DNA of 64,000 bases from Elgaria multicarinata webbii (GCF_023053635.1 NC_086184.1:12756379-12820378), one strand, 5' to 3'; shown: positions 42,127 through 55,872, numbered from the stretch's first letter. Notes: generated by a model not told the origin, from the sequence alone. Program-made: numbers and translations.

Positions 42127-43509
42127 CTGTATGTGAATTAAAAGGGAACTATAATGACGGGTGTAGTGACATCTTCATGAGTGGATTTACTTTAAAATAA
42201 TGTGATTTTCCTTTTCAGAAATCCTTAAATATTTTGCATAATCTATGACTCGCCAATAGAACTCAGCAATTCAGTTCCCAAAGGTTACAAACTAGTATTA
42301 TGCTAAAACCCAGCATAATTCTGTCATTTAATAGAACAGAATGATGGTTTCAAGACTTGTTTCATTCTCCAAAATACTGGTGATTTTACTTTGCTCTCCC
42401 TTTTTGGTTTGTTTTGAAAGTGAAAAGCCCTAAACTCTTGCTAGGAAATCTTCAGAAGAAGGGCTTGAGCATGACAAGGCAGCGTGCCTTGTGTTTGAAA
42501 ACTAAAACTAACCATAATTTCCCCAGAACTCTCTTCCTCTTGCCTCATTGCAAGAACATGGTGACTATTGCAATTTATGCTGAAACTGAAGTGAGGGAAA
42601 TGGTAGCAGTCCAGATCTGGAATTTCAGGGGAAAGGTATAGTGTTGCAAGGTTTTCTGAAGGTTCACTGAAATTTGAAATTGTTGTAAACTAACCACAGC
42701 CAAAAGTTGTTCATTGATGATTGATGTCGTTTTTGGTACCAACAACTTCTGTGATCACGGGGGGCATTCTGTTCTCCAGCTGATCTGGGACTGTATTTCA
42801 CTGCACAATCTGACTCCATCGCAAAGTGATCACACTCCATAATATATAAGTTCGTACCATCTAGAATGAAGAGGCATCACAATAAAGTCCAAGAGATGTA
42901 GTCCAAGATGTTTTCCACATAAAGTCCAAGAGATGTGGTGATCTCTGTCTGTGGAAGAGTTTTGCATGCTTCTTTTTTTATATAACAACTTGAAAACTAC
43001 TTTTCCTATAAACAAAACTGGACAAACCTTTTGCTGTACCTCAGCTAAAGTGAATCTCGTATGAGACTGCTTGAAATGTATGATCTACGTCAGAGGTTCT
43101 CTGGGTGAGCATCCTTCAGCACTGAGGTGAATGGCAACTGTGAGAGCTTTTTTGATGGCGTGAGGGGACCACAACAAAATGTTGCACCAGGGTGGAGTGC
43201 TCCAGGCTGCCACACCCACCCCACCCAGTTTTCTGTTCCTGCCTCTCAACAGTCTGTGGCCGCTGAGCAAGTTCAGTCTTCAGTGGATTGTTTTGGGTCC
43301 CACCTTCCATTTAGTCCTGCCCTTCTAAATATGTTGTACTTCTGCAAACCTCCCCAAGCCTGCTAATCTCTCACTTTTGTGATGGCCGCTGCTTTTTGGT
43401 TATATAAGTGACGGCGCTCATATATCTAAAGACTGGAAGTAGAGTGAAAAAGTCTGACCTGTAACAAAATGTTGCAATGAAGGGTGCTTCTGTTTGGGAT
43501 GATCTGCTC
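42127..43509. other. Unassigned intergenic stretch
   Basis: AGTCCAAGAGATGTAGT and AGTCCAAGAGATGTGGT repeat closely (42888 and 42924). No gene or named repeat was recognised. Confidence 0.4.
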
Positions 43510-43965
43510 CAGGAGTCCCCAACCTTTTTTGTATTTGTGGGCACATTTGAGAAAGTGCTGTGGACACCACCAAAAACACAGCTCCCACGGAGCATGTGGC
43601 TTGTCCTGGTATGTCTGGTGTGGGGGCCCAGTTAGTCAGAAGTGTGGGCTAAAGAGGTGTGGGGAGAACAAGGCTAGAATTGGGGAGGGAGGGGGAAACG
43701 AAGTCAACGGGGGAGAGAAAGCAAGGCTAGGAAGAGGAGAAACTGGGCTAAAGAGGTTGGAGAAATGGCAGGGCTAGAGGCTGGGAGGGAAGGGGAAATA
43801 GCAAGGTGAAGAAGGGCTAGAGGGAGAGAGAAAGGGGAAGAACGAAAGACTGTTCTAACATTTTTCCAATGGTTGTGTTTTTTTGGGGGGGAAGGGGACA
43901 GGCGGTAGAGAGCTTCATGGGCGCCATTGGAAGTCCCTCCCCAGGCTCCACCTTGGGGATCCCTG
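43510..43965. mobile_element. hAT-type non-autonomous element
   Basis: CAGGAGTCCCCAACCTTTTT and CCTTGGGGATCCCTG are inverted ends of about 15 bp. The flanks ATCTGCTC and CTCTATTC agree at 5 of 8. The interior is purine-rich (GGGAGGG, GGAGAGAGAAAG) and non-coding. Confidence 0.7.
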
Positions 43966-44800
43966 CTCTATTCCCCCACCCCCACAAAACAATCAGCATT
44001 CCTTACCCACTGAGCATGCTCAATCTCCACTGGGCTGTTTTTGGATTCCCCCCAAAACACGTGCATTTCTAAAGATGCTCAGTACTTCCACGAACCAGTG
44101 GGTTTCTTCAAGCCTGCCTATACCTCCCTCTTGTGGATGAAGAGTGCAGTTCTGGCTACAAAAAGGCCGGCGCTCGGAGAACCAAGCTCAGCATTCGTTT
44201 ATAGGGTGATAGAAAAGTGTTGTAAAACAAAGTTCGGCAGAGCAGAGGCAAGAGTGGTGAACTTGTTTCAGGGGCTTGGCTTGGACAGTCGAGCCACCTG
44301 CCGGCCATTCCTAAAAAAGCTGGTGGACTTCCCTTATTTGAAATGCTTGACTTTTATATACCTACAATAACAATGAACAGAGCAATCCACTAAACACTGT
44401 TGACACCCAAATGGGGGGAGGGAGAGAACCACAACTGTCCTGCTATCCTTCGGAACAGAGCTGTTTCCACCTTTATAAATACAGAAATAAATATTTATTT
44501 GGTAAATTTATATACTGTTCACTAGCAGTACTCCCAGGATAGCTATCCTCCCCGCTGCTGCTTCACCTGCCAGGGGAAGTACTGGGGTCAATGTTTTTGG
44601 CTTTTTTAAGAGTCTTGCTTCAGCATTTGAAAAAAAACCAAATACGCTGTCGTTTTAAAAGGTAAAGACATATAACTTGGCAACATTATAGCACCTATGT
44701 AAGACTTAAGGTGTGTCAAGCTTGAAGCACATTTGTTCACCCCCTGATGTTTAATTCCCTCCCCCCAACCACTTGGCCCCCCTGGCTTGGCCTGCGACTA
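43966..44800. other. Unassigned stretch before the right satellite
   Basis: A 109-codon frame (44041-44370, +) has no recognisable motif. An AT-rich LINE-tail-like piece lies near 44480-44525. No gene is supported. Confidence 0.4.
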
Positions 44801-47800
44801 TTGCCTTGCTGGTAGCTTAAACGGCTTCACTTGCCAGTACCTTCCTTGCCAGTAGCTTCAATGGCTTGGATTGCCAGTACTTCAGCTGCCAGTAGCTTCA
44901 CCGGCTTCACTTGCCAGTACTTGCCATGCCAGTAGCTTCAACAGCTTCATCTGCCAGTATTTCAGCTGCATGTAGCTTTGCCGGCTACTGGTACAGGCAT
45001 GCGAAGCTGCTGAAGCTATTGGGTATTGGTAGGGCATGGACATGCCAGTAGGGTTGTGCACTGCTCTGGATCAGAATCCCAAATCCGATCCAGATCGGGG
45101 TGATTCGGACCTCACTAAAGCAGATCTGAGGCAGATGGGGTTGGTCCAAATCGATGCGAGGTGTATCCGGTCGCTCCTTATCGATTCAGATCAATTGGGA
45201 AATTCAGACTTTTTTTCAAGGACTACACGTAGGAATTTACAAAAAACTATTAATCTCTTATTTTTTAAGGTAAAGGTAAATTTGTCAGTATAACAGCACA
45301 AGTAGGGCTTTAGGTTGGCAAAGTATGAAGCACATCTGTTCATACTCTGATCTTTATATGATTTCCCCCTCAACCGCTCCTCTCCCTGTTTACAAAAATT
45401 AAATATTTTGTAACACATATCCTTGGTTCCAACCCTTGCCCTAGGCTTTTTATCACCTGTAAATAGTTTCAGCGGCTTCACAAAGGGGATCACTTTGCTC
45501 TAGTGAAAATCACATATTTATTTCAAATTGCCCTGAAGAACGACTTGAATAGCCTGAAACATATTCTAAGATATATCCTGGGCTCCACCCCTTGCCCTTG
45601 GCTTTCCGCCCTTGTTCTTTTGGGTTTCCTGCTCTTTTTGCTGCTTTCACCTGCCAGTACCTTCCCTGCCAGTAGCATCAATGGCTTAATTTGCCAATGC
45701 CTTCCCTGACAGTAGCTCCAATGGCTTCGCGTGCTAGTATTTCAGCTGACAGTAGCTTCACCGGCTTCACTTGAAATACTTGCCTTGCCAGTAGCTTCAA
45801 CGGCTTCACTTGCCAGTACCTTAACTGCCAGTAGCTTCAATGGGTTCACTTGGCAGTACTTGCCTTGCCAGTAAATTCAACGACTTCAATTGCCAGTACT
45901 TGCATTGCCAGTAGCTTCAACGGCTTCACTTGGAAGTCCCTTCCCTGCCAGTAGCTTCAATGGCTTCGCATGCTAGAATTTCAGCTGCCAGTATCTTCAT
46001 CGGCTTCACTTGCCAGTACTTGCCTTGCCAGTAGCTTCATCGGCTTCACCTGCCAGTACTTGCCTTGCCAATAGCTTCAACAGATTCACTTGCCAGTACC
46101 ATCCCTGCCAGTAGCTTCAACGGCTTCACTTACCAGTACCTTTCAGTTGTCAGTAGCGTCAAAGGCTTTACCTGCCAGTACTTGCCTTGCCAGTAGCTTC
46201 AACGGTTTCACTTGCCAGTACCTTCCCTGCCAGTAGCTTCAACGGCTTCACTTGCCGGTACCTTCCCTGCCAGCAGCTTCACCGGCTTCACTTGCCAGTA
46301 CTTGTCTTGCCAGTAGTTTCAACAGCTTCACCTGCCAGTATTTCAGCTGCCAGTAGATTTGTCGGCTACTGTTACAGGCACCTGTAGGGGGTTTCCTGCT
46401 ATTTTTGCCGGCTTCACCTGCCAGTACTTTGCCTTCCAGCAGCTTCAACGGCTTCACTTGCCAGTATCTTCCCTGCGAGTTGCTTTAATGGCTTCTCTGA
46501 CCAGTATCTTCCCTGCCAGTAGCTTCTATGGCTTTGCCTGCCAGTACCTTCCCTGCCAGTAGCTTCAATGGTTTCACTTGCCAGTACCTTTCAGCTGTCA
46601 GTAGCGTCAAAGGCTTCACCTGCAAGTACTTGCCTTGCCAGTAGCTTCAATGGCTTCACTTGCCAGTACTTGCCTTGCCAGTAGCTTCAACGGCTTCACT
46701 TGCCAGTACTTGCCTTGACGGTAGGTTCAACGGCTTCACTTACCAGTATCTTCCTTGACAGAAGATTCAACAGCTTCACCTGCCAGTATTTCAGCTGCCA
46801 GCAGATTTGTCCGCTACTGTTACAGGCATGCAAAGCTCTTGGAGCTACTGGGTATTGGTAGGGCATTGACCAGCCAGTAGGCTTGTGAACTGCTCTGGAT
46901 CCGAATTTCAAATCCGATCCAGATCGGGGTGATTTGGACCACTTTTAAGCAGATCTGAGGCAGATCGGGTCGGTCCAAATCGTTGCTAGGTGTATCCGGT
47001 CGCTCCGAATCGATTCAGATCAATTCGGAAATTCAGACTTTTTTTCAAGGACTCCACCCCTTGCCCTTGGCTTTACTCCCTTGTTCTTTTGGGTTTCCTG
47101 CTCTTTTTGCTGGCTTCACTTGCCAGTACCTTCCCTGCCAGTTGCTTTAATGGCTTTGCCTGCCAGTATTTCAGCTGCCAGTAGCTTCACTGGCTTCACC
47201 TGCCAGTACTTGCCTTGCCAGTAGCTTCAACGGCTTCACTTGCAGGTACCTTCCTGCCAGTAGCTTCAACGGCTTCCCTTGCCAGTACTTGCGTTGCCAG
47301 TAGCTTCAACGGCTTCACTTGCCAGTGCCTTCCCTGCCAGTAGCTTCACCGGCTTCACTTGCCAGTACTTGTCTTGCCAGTAGCTTCAACAGCTTCACTT
47401 GCCAGTATTTCAGCTGCCAGTAGATTTGCCGGCTACTGTTACAGGCACGCAAAGCTGTTTGGAGTTACTGGGTCCTGGTAGGGCATGGACCTGCAGTAGG
47501 GTTGTGCACTGCTCTGGATCCTGGGCTCCACCCCTTGCCCTTGGCTTTCCTCCCTTGTTCTTTTGGGTTTCCTGCTCATTTTGCTGGCTTCACTTGCCAG
47601 TACCTTCCCTGCCAGTTGCTTTAATGGCTTTGCCTGCCAGAATTTCAGATGCCAGTAGCTTAAACGGCTTCACTTGCAGGTACCTTCCTGCCAGTAGGTT
47701 CACTGGCTTCACTTGCCATTACTTGCGTTGCCAGTAGCTTCAACAGCTTCACCTGCCAGTATTTCAGCTGCCAGTAGATTTGTCGGATACTGTTACAGGC

Positions 47801-49573
47801 ACGCAAAGCTGTTGGAGCTACTGGGTACTGGTAGGGCATGGACCTGCAAGTAGGCTTGTGCACTGCTCTGGATCCGAATCTCAAATCCAATCCAGATCGG
47901 GGTGATTTGGACCTCTTTTAAGCAGATCTGAGGCAGATCGGGTCGGTCCAAATCGTTGCTAGGTGTATCCGGTCGCTCCGAATCGATTCAGATCAATTCG
48001 GAAATTCAAACTTTTTTTCAAGGACTACACGTAGGAATTTACAAAAAAACCATTAGTCTCTTATTTTTTAAGGTAAAGACATGAAATTTGTCAGTATAAC
48101 AGCACAAGTAGGGCTTCAGGTTGGAAATATTTGAAGCACATCTGTTCATACCCTGATCTTTATATGATTTCCCCTTCAACCGCTCCTCTCCCTGTTTACA
48201 AGAATTAAATATTTTATAAGACATATCCTTGGTTCCAACTCTTGCCCTTAGCTTTTTTTGACCTGCCAATAGTTTCACCGGCTTCAAAAAGGGGATCACA
48301 TTTCTCTAGTGAAAATCACACATTTATTTCAAATTGCACTTTAGAAGGACATCAATAGTCTGAAACACATTGGCATTGAATAAATATTTTCTAAGATATA
48401 TCCTAGGCTCCACCCCTTGCCGTTCGCTTTCCTCCCTTGTTCTTTTGGGTTTCCTGCTCTTTTTGCCGGCTTCACCTGCCAGTACTTTGCCTTCCAGCAG
48501 CTTCAACGGCTTCATTTGCCAGTATCTTCCCTGCGAGTTGCTTTAATGGCTTCTCTGACCAGTATCTTCCCTGCCAGTAGCTTCTATGGCTTTGCCTGCC
48601 AGTACCTTCCCTGCCAGTAGCTTCAATGGTTTCACTTGCCAGTACCTTTCAGCTGTCAGTAGCGTCAAAGGCTTCACCTGCAAGTACTTGCCTTGCCAGT
48701 AGCTTCAATGGCTTCACTTGCCAGTACTTGCCTTGCCAGTAGCTTCAACGGCTTCACTTGCCAGTACTTGCCTTGACGGTAGGTTTAACGGCTTCACTTA
48801 CCATTATCTTCCTTGACAGAAGATTCAACAGCTTCACCTGCCAGTATTTCAGCTGCCAGCAGATTTGTCCGCTACTGTTACAGGTATGCAAAGCTCTTGG
48901 AGCTACTGGGTATTGGTAGGGCATTGACCAGCCAGTAGGCTTGTGAACTGCTCTGGATCCGAATTTCAAATCCGATCCAGATCGGGGTGATTTGGACCAC
49001 TTTTAAGCAGATCTGAGGCAGATCGGGTCGGTCCAAATCGTTGCTAGGTGTATCCGGTCGCTCCGAATCGATTCAGATCAATTCGGAAATTCAGACTTTT
49101 TTTCAAGGACTCCACCCCTTGCCCTTGGCTTTACTCCCTTGTTCTTTTGGGTTTCCTGCTCTTTTTGTTGGCTTCACTTGCCAGTACCTTCCCTGCCAGT
49201 TGCTTTAATGGCTTTGCCTGCCAGTATTTCAGCTGCCAGTAGCTTCACCGGCTTCACCTGCCAGTACTTGCCTTGCCAGTAGCTTCAATGGCTTCACTTG
49301 CCAGTACCTTCCCTGCCAGTAGTATCAACGGTTTCACTTGCCAGTACCTTCCCTGCCAGTAGCTTCAACGGCTTCACTTACCAGTATCTTCCCTTCCAGT
49401 AGTTTCTATGGCTTCGCCTGCCAGTACTTGACTTGCCAATAGATTCAACGGCTTCACTTGCCGGTACCTTCCCTTCCAGTAGCTTCACCGTCTTCACTTG
49501 CCAGTACTTGCCTTGCCAATAGTTTCACCGGCTTCACAAAGGGGATCACTTTGCTCTAGTGAAAATCACACAT
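44801..49573. repeat. Right satellite, diverged edge zone
   Basis: The 40-bp subunit (TTGCCAGTAGCTTCAACGGC followed by TTCACTTGCCAGTACTTGCC) and the longer modules begin here, but units are more diverged and rearranged than farther right. Several long modules lack their middle: at 47049 and 49107 the sequence jumps from TTCAAGGACT straight to CCACCCCTTGCC. The segment 46355-47180 is nearly repeated at 48417-49242 (offset 2058). Reading frames in both directions are by-products of the repeat. Confidence 0.95.
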
Positions 49574-49582
49574 TTATTTCAA

Positions 49583-49627
49583 ATTGCCCTGAAGAAGGAC
49601 ATCAATAGTCTGAAACACATTGGCAAT
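49583..49627 (+). ncRNA. Hammerhead-ribozyme-like motif (copy with unchanged core)
   Basis: ATTGCC (stem I), CTGAAGA (the C-U-G-A-N-G-A core box), AGGACATCAATAGTCT (stem II and loop), GAAA (second core box), CACA, then TT (UH cleavage position) and GGCAAT (stem I partner, exact complement of ATTGCC). The order is that of a type I hammerhead. Stem III is only the closing A-U pair plus a C-A mismatch, so activity is uncertain. Confidence 0.55.
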
Positions 49628-50504
49628 GAATAAATATTTTCGAAGATATATCCTGGGCTCCACCCCTTGCCCTTGGTTTTCCTCCTTTTTTCTTTTGGGT
49701 TTTCTGCTCTTTTTGCTGGCTTCACTTGCCAGTACCTTCCCTGCCAGTTGTTTAATGGCTTTGCTTGCCAGTATTTCAGCTGCCAGTAGCTTCACCGGCT
49801 TCACCTGCCAGTACTTGCCTTGCCAGTAGCTTCAACGGCTTCACTTGCCAGTACTTTACCTGCCAGTAGCTTCACCTGCTTCACTTGCCAGTACTTGCCT
49901 TGCCAGTAGCTTCAACGGCTTCACCTGCAAGTATTTCAGCTGCCAGTAGATTTGTCGGCTACTGTTACAGGCACGCAAAGCTGTTGGAGCTACTGGGTAC
50001 TGGAAGGGCATGGACCTGCCAGTAGGGTTGTGCACTGCTCTGGATCCAAATCTCAAATCCGATCCAGATTGAGGTGATTTGGACCTCTTTTAAGCAGACC
50101 TGAGGCAGATCGGGTCGGTCCAAATCGTTGCTAGGTGTATCCGGTCGCTCGGAATCGATTCAGATCAATTCGGAAATGCAGACTTTTTTTCAAGGACTAC
50201 ACGTAGGAATTTACAAAAAACCCATTAATCTCTTATTTTTTAAGGTAAAGACATGAAATTTGTCAGTATAACATCACAAGCAGGGCTTTAGGTTGGCAAA
50301 CTTTGAAGCACATCCGGTCATATCCTGATCTCTATATGATTTCCCCTTCAACCGCTCCTCTCCCCGTTTACAAAAATTAAATATTTTAAAAGACATATCC
50401 TTGGTTCCAACCCTTGCCCTTGGCTTTTTTTGACCTGCCAATAGTTTCACCGGCTTCACAAAGGGGATCACTTTGCTCTAGTGAAAATCACACATTTATT
50501 TCAA

Positions 50505-50549
50505 ATTGCCCTGAAGAAGGACATCAATAGTCTGAAACACATTGGCAAT
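50505..50549 (+). ncRNA. Hammerhead-ribozyme-like motif
   Basis: Same arrangement and core as at 49583. Other copies with the same core are at 51827, 53149, 54551, 55873, 59122 and 62410. The variants at 57274, 60563 and 63851 have ATGAAGA in place of CTGAAGA. The variants at 57760 and 61049 have ACTGCC in stem I. The copies at 48336 and 45531 are decayed. Confidence 0.55.
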
Positions 50550-51826
50550 GAATAAATATTTTCGAAGATATATCCTGGGCTCCACCCCTTGCCCTTGGTT
50601 TTCCTCCTTTTTTCTTTTGGGTTTTCTGCTCTTTTTGCTGGCTTCACTTGCCAGTACCTTCCCTGCCAGTTGTTTAATGGCTTTGCTTGCCAGTATTTCA
50701 GCTGGCAGTAGCTTCACTGGCTTCACCTGCCAGTACTTGCCTTGCCAGTAGCTTCAACGGCTTCACTTGCCAGTACCTTCCCTGCCAGTAGCTTCAACGG
50801 CTTCACTTACCAGTTTCTACCCTTCCAGTAGCTTCTATGGCTTCGCCTGCCAGTACTTGACTTGCCAGTAGCTTCAATGGCTTCACTTGCCAGTACTTGC
50901 CTTGCCAGTAGCTTCAACGGCTTCATTTGCCAGTACTTGCCTTGCCAGTAGCTTCAACGGCTTCACTTGCCAGTACTTTACCTGCCAGTAGCTTCAACGC
51001 TTTCACTTGCCAGTAGTTGCCTTGCCAGTAGCTTCAACGGCTTCACTTGTCAGTACTTGCCTTGCCAGTAGCTTCAACGGCTTCACTTGCCAGTACTTGC
51101 CTTGCCAGTAGCTTCAATGGCTTCACTTGCCAGTAATTGCCTTGCCAGTAGCTTCAACGGCTTCACTTGCCAGTACTTGCCTTGCCAGTAGCTTCAACGG
51201 CTTCACTTGCCAGTACTTGCCTTGCCAGTAGCTTCAACGGCTTCACCTGCCAGTATTTCAGCTGCCAGTAGATTTGTCGGCTACTGTTGCAGGCACGCAA
51301 AGCTGTTGGAGCTACTGGGTACTGAAAGGGCATGGACCTGCCAGTAGGGTTGTGCACTCCTCTGGATCCAAATCTCAAATCCGATCCAGATCGAGGTGAT
51401 TTGGACCTCTTTTAAGCAGACCTGAGGCAGATCGGGTCGGTCCAAATCGTTGCTAGGTGTATCCGGTCGCTCCGAATCGATTCAGATCAATTCGGAAATG
51501 CAGACTTTTTTTCAAGGACTACACGTAGGAATTTACAAAAAACCCATTAATCTCTTATTTTTTAAGGTAAAGACATGAAATTTGTCAGTATAACATCACA
51601 AGCAGGGCTTTAGGTTGGCAAACTTTGAAGCACATCCGGTCATATCCTGATCTCTATATGATTTCCCCTTCAACCGCTCCTCTCCCCGTTTACAAAAATT
51701 AAATATTTTAAAAGACATATCCTTGGTTCCAACCCTTGCCCTTGGCTTTTTTTGACCTGCCAATAGTTTCACCGGCTTCACAAAGGGGATCACTTTGCTC
51801 TAGTGAAAATCACACATTTATTTCAA

Positions 51827-51871
51827 ATTGCCCTGAAGAAGGACATCAATAGTCTGAAACACATTGGCAAT
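51827..51871 (+). ncRNA. Hammerhead-ribozyme-like motif
   Basis: Identical in arrangement to 50505-50549, one block (1322 bp) further on. Confidence 0.55.
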
Positions 51872-53148
51872 GAATAAATATTTTCGAAGATATATCCTGG
51901 GCTCCACCCCTTGCCCTTGGTTTTCCTCCTTTTTTCTTTTGGGTTTTCTGCTCTTTTTGCTGGCTTCACTTGCCAGTACCTTCCCTGCCAGTTGTTTAAT
52001 GGCTTTGCTTGCCAGTATTTCAGCTGGCAGTAGCTTCACTGGCTTCACCTGCCAGTACTTGCCTTGCCAGTAGCTTCAACGGCTTCACTTGCCAGTACCT
52101 TCCCTGCCAGTAGCTTCAACGGCTTCACTTACCAGTTTCTACCCTTCCAGTAGCTTCTATGGCTTCGCCTGCCAGTACTTGACTTGCCAGTAGCTTCAAT
52201 GGCTTCACTTGCCAGTACTTGCCTTGCCAGTAGCTTCAACGGCTTCATTTGCCAGTACTTGCCTTGCCAGTAGCTTCAACGGCTTCACTTGCCAGTACTT
52301 TACCTGCCAGTAGCTTCAACGCTTTCACTTGCCAGTAGTTGCCTTGCCAGTAGCTTCAACGGCTTCACTTGTCAGTACTTGCCTTGCCAGTAGCTTCAAC
52401 GGCTTCACTTGCCAGTACTTGCCTTGCCAGTAGCTTCAATGGCTTCACTTGCCAGTAATTGCCTTGCCAGTAGCTTCAACGGCTTCACTTGCCAGTACTT
52501 GCCTTGCCAGTAGCTTCAACGGCTTCACTTGCCAGTACTTGCCTTGCCAGTAGCTTCAACGGCTTCACCTGCCAGTATTTCAGCTGCCAGTAGATTTGTC
52601 GGCTACTGTTGCAGGCACGCAAAGCTGTTGGAGCTACTGGGTACTGAAAGGGCATGGACCTGCCAGTAGGGTTGTGCACTCCTCTGGATCCAAATCTCAA
52701 ATCCGATCCAGATCGAGGTGATTTGGACCTCTTTTAAGCAGACCTGAGGCAGATCGGGTCGGTCCAAATCGTTGCTAGGTGTATCCGGTCGCTCCGAATC
52801 GATTCAGATGAATTCGGAAATGCAGACTTTTTTTCAAGGACTACACGTAGGAATTTACAAAAAACGCATTAATCTCTTATTTTTTAAGGTAAAGACATGA
52901 AATTTGTCAGTATAACAGCACAAGTAGGGCTTTAGGTTGGCAAAATTTGAAGCACATCCGGTCATATCCTGATCTCTATATGATTTCCCCTTCAACCGCT
53001 CCTCTCCCCGTTTACAAAAATTAAGTATTTTAAAAGACATATCCTTGGTTCCAACCCTTGCCCTTGGCTTTTTTTGACCTGCCAATAGTTTCACCGGCTT
53101 CACAAAGGGGATCACTTTGCTCTAGTGAAAATCACACATTTATTTCAA

Positions 53149-53193
53149 ATTGCCCTGAAGAAGGACATCAATAGTCTGAAACACATTGGCAAT
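53149..53193 (+). ncRNA. Hammerhead-ribozyme-like motif
   Basis: Core boxes CTGAAGA and GAAA and stem I pair unchanged, in a type b block. Confidence 0.55.
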
Positions 53194-54550
53194 GAATAAA
53201 TATTTTCGAAGATATATCCTGGGCTCCACCCCTTGCCCTTGGTTTTCATCCTTTTTTCTTTTGGGTTTTCAGCTCTTTTTGCTGGATTCACTTGCCAGTA
53301 CCTTCCCTGCCAGTTGTTTAATGGCTTTGCTTGCCAGTATTTCAGCTGGCAGTAGCTTCACCGGCTTCACCTGCCAGTACTTGCCTTGCCAGTAGCTTCA
53401 ACGGATTCACTTGCCAGTACCTTCCCTGCCAGTAGCTTCAACGGCTTCACTTGCCAGTACCTTCCCTGCCAGTAGCTTCAACGGCTTCACTTACCAGTAT
53501 CTTCCCTTCCAGTAGCTTCTATGGCTTCGCCTGCCAGTACTTGACTTGCCAGTAGCTTCAATGGCTTCACTTGACAGTACTTGCCTTGATAGTAGCTTCA
53601 ACGGCTTCACATGCCAGTACTTGCCTTGCCAGTAGCTTCAAAGGCTTCACTTGCCAGTACCTTCCCTGCCAGTAGCTTCAACGGCTTCACTTGCCAGTAC
53701 TTGCCTTGCCAGTAGTTTCACCGGCTTCACTTGCCAGTTCTTGCATTGCCAGTAGCTTCAACGGCTTCACTTGCCAGTACTTGCCTTGCCTTTAGCTTCA
53801 CCGTCTTCACTTGCCAGTACTTGCCTTGCCAGTAGCTTCAATGGCTTCACTTGCCAGTAATTGCCTTGCCAGTAGCTTCAACGGCTTCACTTGCCAGTAC
53901 TTGCCTTGCCAGTAGCTTCAACGGCTTCACTTGCCAGTACTTGCCTTGCCAGTAGCTTCAACGGCTTCACCTGCCAGTATTTCAGCTGCCAGTAGATTTG
54001 TCGGCTACTGTTGCAGGCACGCAAAGCTGTTGGAGCTACTGGGTACTGAAAGGGCATGGACCTGCCAGTAGGGTTGTGCACTCCTCTGGATCCAAATCTC
54101 AAATCCGATCCAGATCGAGGTGATTTGGACCTCTTTTAAGCAGACCTGAGGCAGATCGGGTCAGTCCAAATCGTTGCTAGGTGTATCCGGTCGCTCCGAA
54201 TCGATTCAGATCAATTCGGAAATGCAGACTTTTTTTCAAGGACTACACGTAGGAATTTACAAAAAACCCATTAATCTCTTATTTTTTAAGGTAAAGACAT
54301 GAAATTTGTCAGTATAACATCACAAGCAGGGCTTTAGGTTGGCAAACTTTGAAGCACATCCGGTCATATCCTGATCTCTATATGATTTCCCCTTCAACCG
54401 CTCCTCTCCCCGTTTACAAAAATTAAATATTTTAAAAGACATATCCTTGGTTCCAACCCTTGCCCTTGGCTTTTTTTGACCTGCCAATAGTTTCACCGGC
54501 TTCACAAAGGGGATCACTTTGCTCTAGTGAAAATCACACATTTATTTCAA

Positions 54551-54595
54551 ATTGCCCTGAAGAAGGACATCAATAGTCTGAAACACATTGGCAAT
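54551..54595 (+). ncRNA. Hammerhead-ribozyme-like motif
   Basis: Core boxes and stem I pair unchanged, in a type a block. Confidence 0.55.
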
Positions 54596-55872
54596 GAATA
54601 AATATTTTCGAAGATATATCCTGGGCTCCACCCCTTGCCCTTGGTTTTCCTCCTTTTTTCTTTTGGGTTTTCTGCTCTTTTTGCTGGCTTCACTTGCCAG
54701 TACCTTCCCTGCCAGTTGTTTAATGGCTTTGCTTGCCAGTATTTCAGCTGGCAGTAGCTTCACTGGCTTCACCTGCCAGTACTTGCCTTGCCAGTAGCTT
54801 CAACGGCTTCACTTGCCAGTACCTTCCCTGCCAGTAGCTTCAACGGCTTCACTTACCAGTTTCTACCCTTCCAGTAGCTTCTATGGCTTCGCCTGCCAGT
54901 ACTTGACTTGCCAGTAGCTTCAATGGCTTCACTTGCCAGTACTTGCCTTGCCAGTAGCTTCAACGGCTTCATTTGCCAGTACTTGCCTTGCCAGTAGCTT
55001 CAACGGCTTCACTTGCCAGTACTTTACCTGCCAGTAGCTTCAACGCTTTCACTTGCCAGTAGTTGCCTTGCCAGTAGCTTCAACGGCTTCACTTGTCAGT
55101 ACTTGCCTTGCCAGTAGCTTCAACGGCTTCACTTGCCAGTACTTGCCTTGCCAGTAGCTTCAATGGCTTCACTTGCCAGTAATTGCCTTGCCAGTAGCTT
55201 CAACGGCTTCACTTGCCAGTACTTGCCTTGCCAGTAGCTTCAACGGCTTCACTTGCCAGTACTTGCCTTGCCAGTAGCTTCAACGGCTTCACCTGCCAGT
55301 ATTTCAGCTGCCAGTAGATTTGTCGGCTACTGTTGCAGGCACGCAAAGCTGTTGGAGCTACTGGGTACTGAAAGGGCATGGACCTGCCAGTAGGGTTGTG
55401 CACTCCTCTGGATCCAAATCTCAAATCCGATCCAGATCGAGGTGATTTGGACCTCTTTTAAGCAGACCTGAGGCAGATCGGGTCGGTCCAAATCGTTGCT
55501 AGGTGTATCCGGTCGCTCCGAATCGATTCAGATGAATTCGGAAATGCAGACTTTTTTTCAAGGACTACACGTAGGAATTTACAAAAAACGCATTAATCTC
55601 TTATTTTTTAAGGTAAAGACATGAAATTTGTCAGTATAACAGCACAAGTAGGGCTTTAGGTTGGCAAAATTTGAAGCACATCCGGTCATATCCTGATCTC
55701 TATATGATTTCCCCTTCAACCGCTCCTCTCCCCGTTTACAAAAATTAAGTATTTTAAAAGACATATCCTTGGTTCCAACCCTTGCCCTTGGCTTTTTTTG
55801 ACCTGCCAATAGTTTCACCGGCTTCACAAAGGGGATCACTTTGCTCTAGTGAAAATCACACATTTATTTCAA

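Noticed and set aside
44041-44370. 109-codon frame near the right satellite as a neighbouring gene
   Set aside because: No motif, no splice-site support, and it starts just outside an hAT element; it does not resemble the neighbours of C16orf87 known from mammals.
49861-51240. Regularly spaced near-identical repeats that might be taken for a CRISPR array
   Set aside because: The sequence between repeats is itself part of the 40-bp unit and repeats too, there are no unique spacers, and the DNA is vertebrate.
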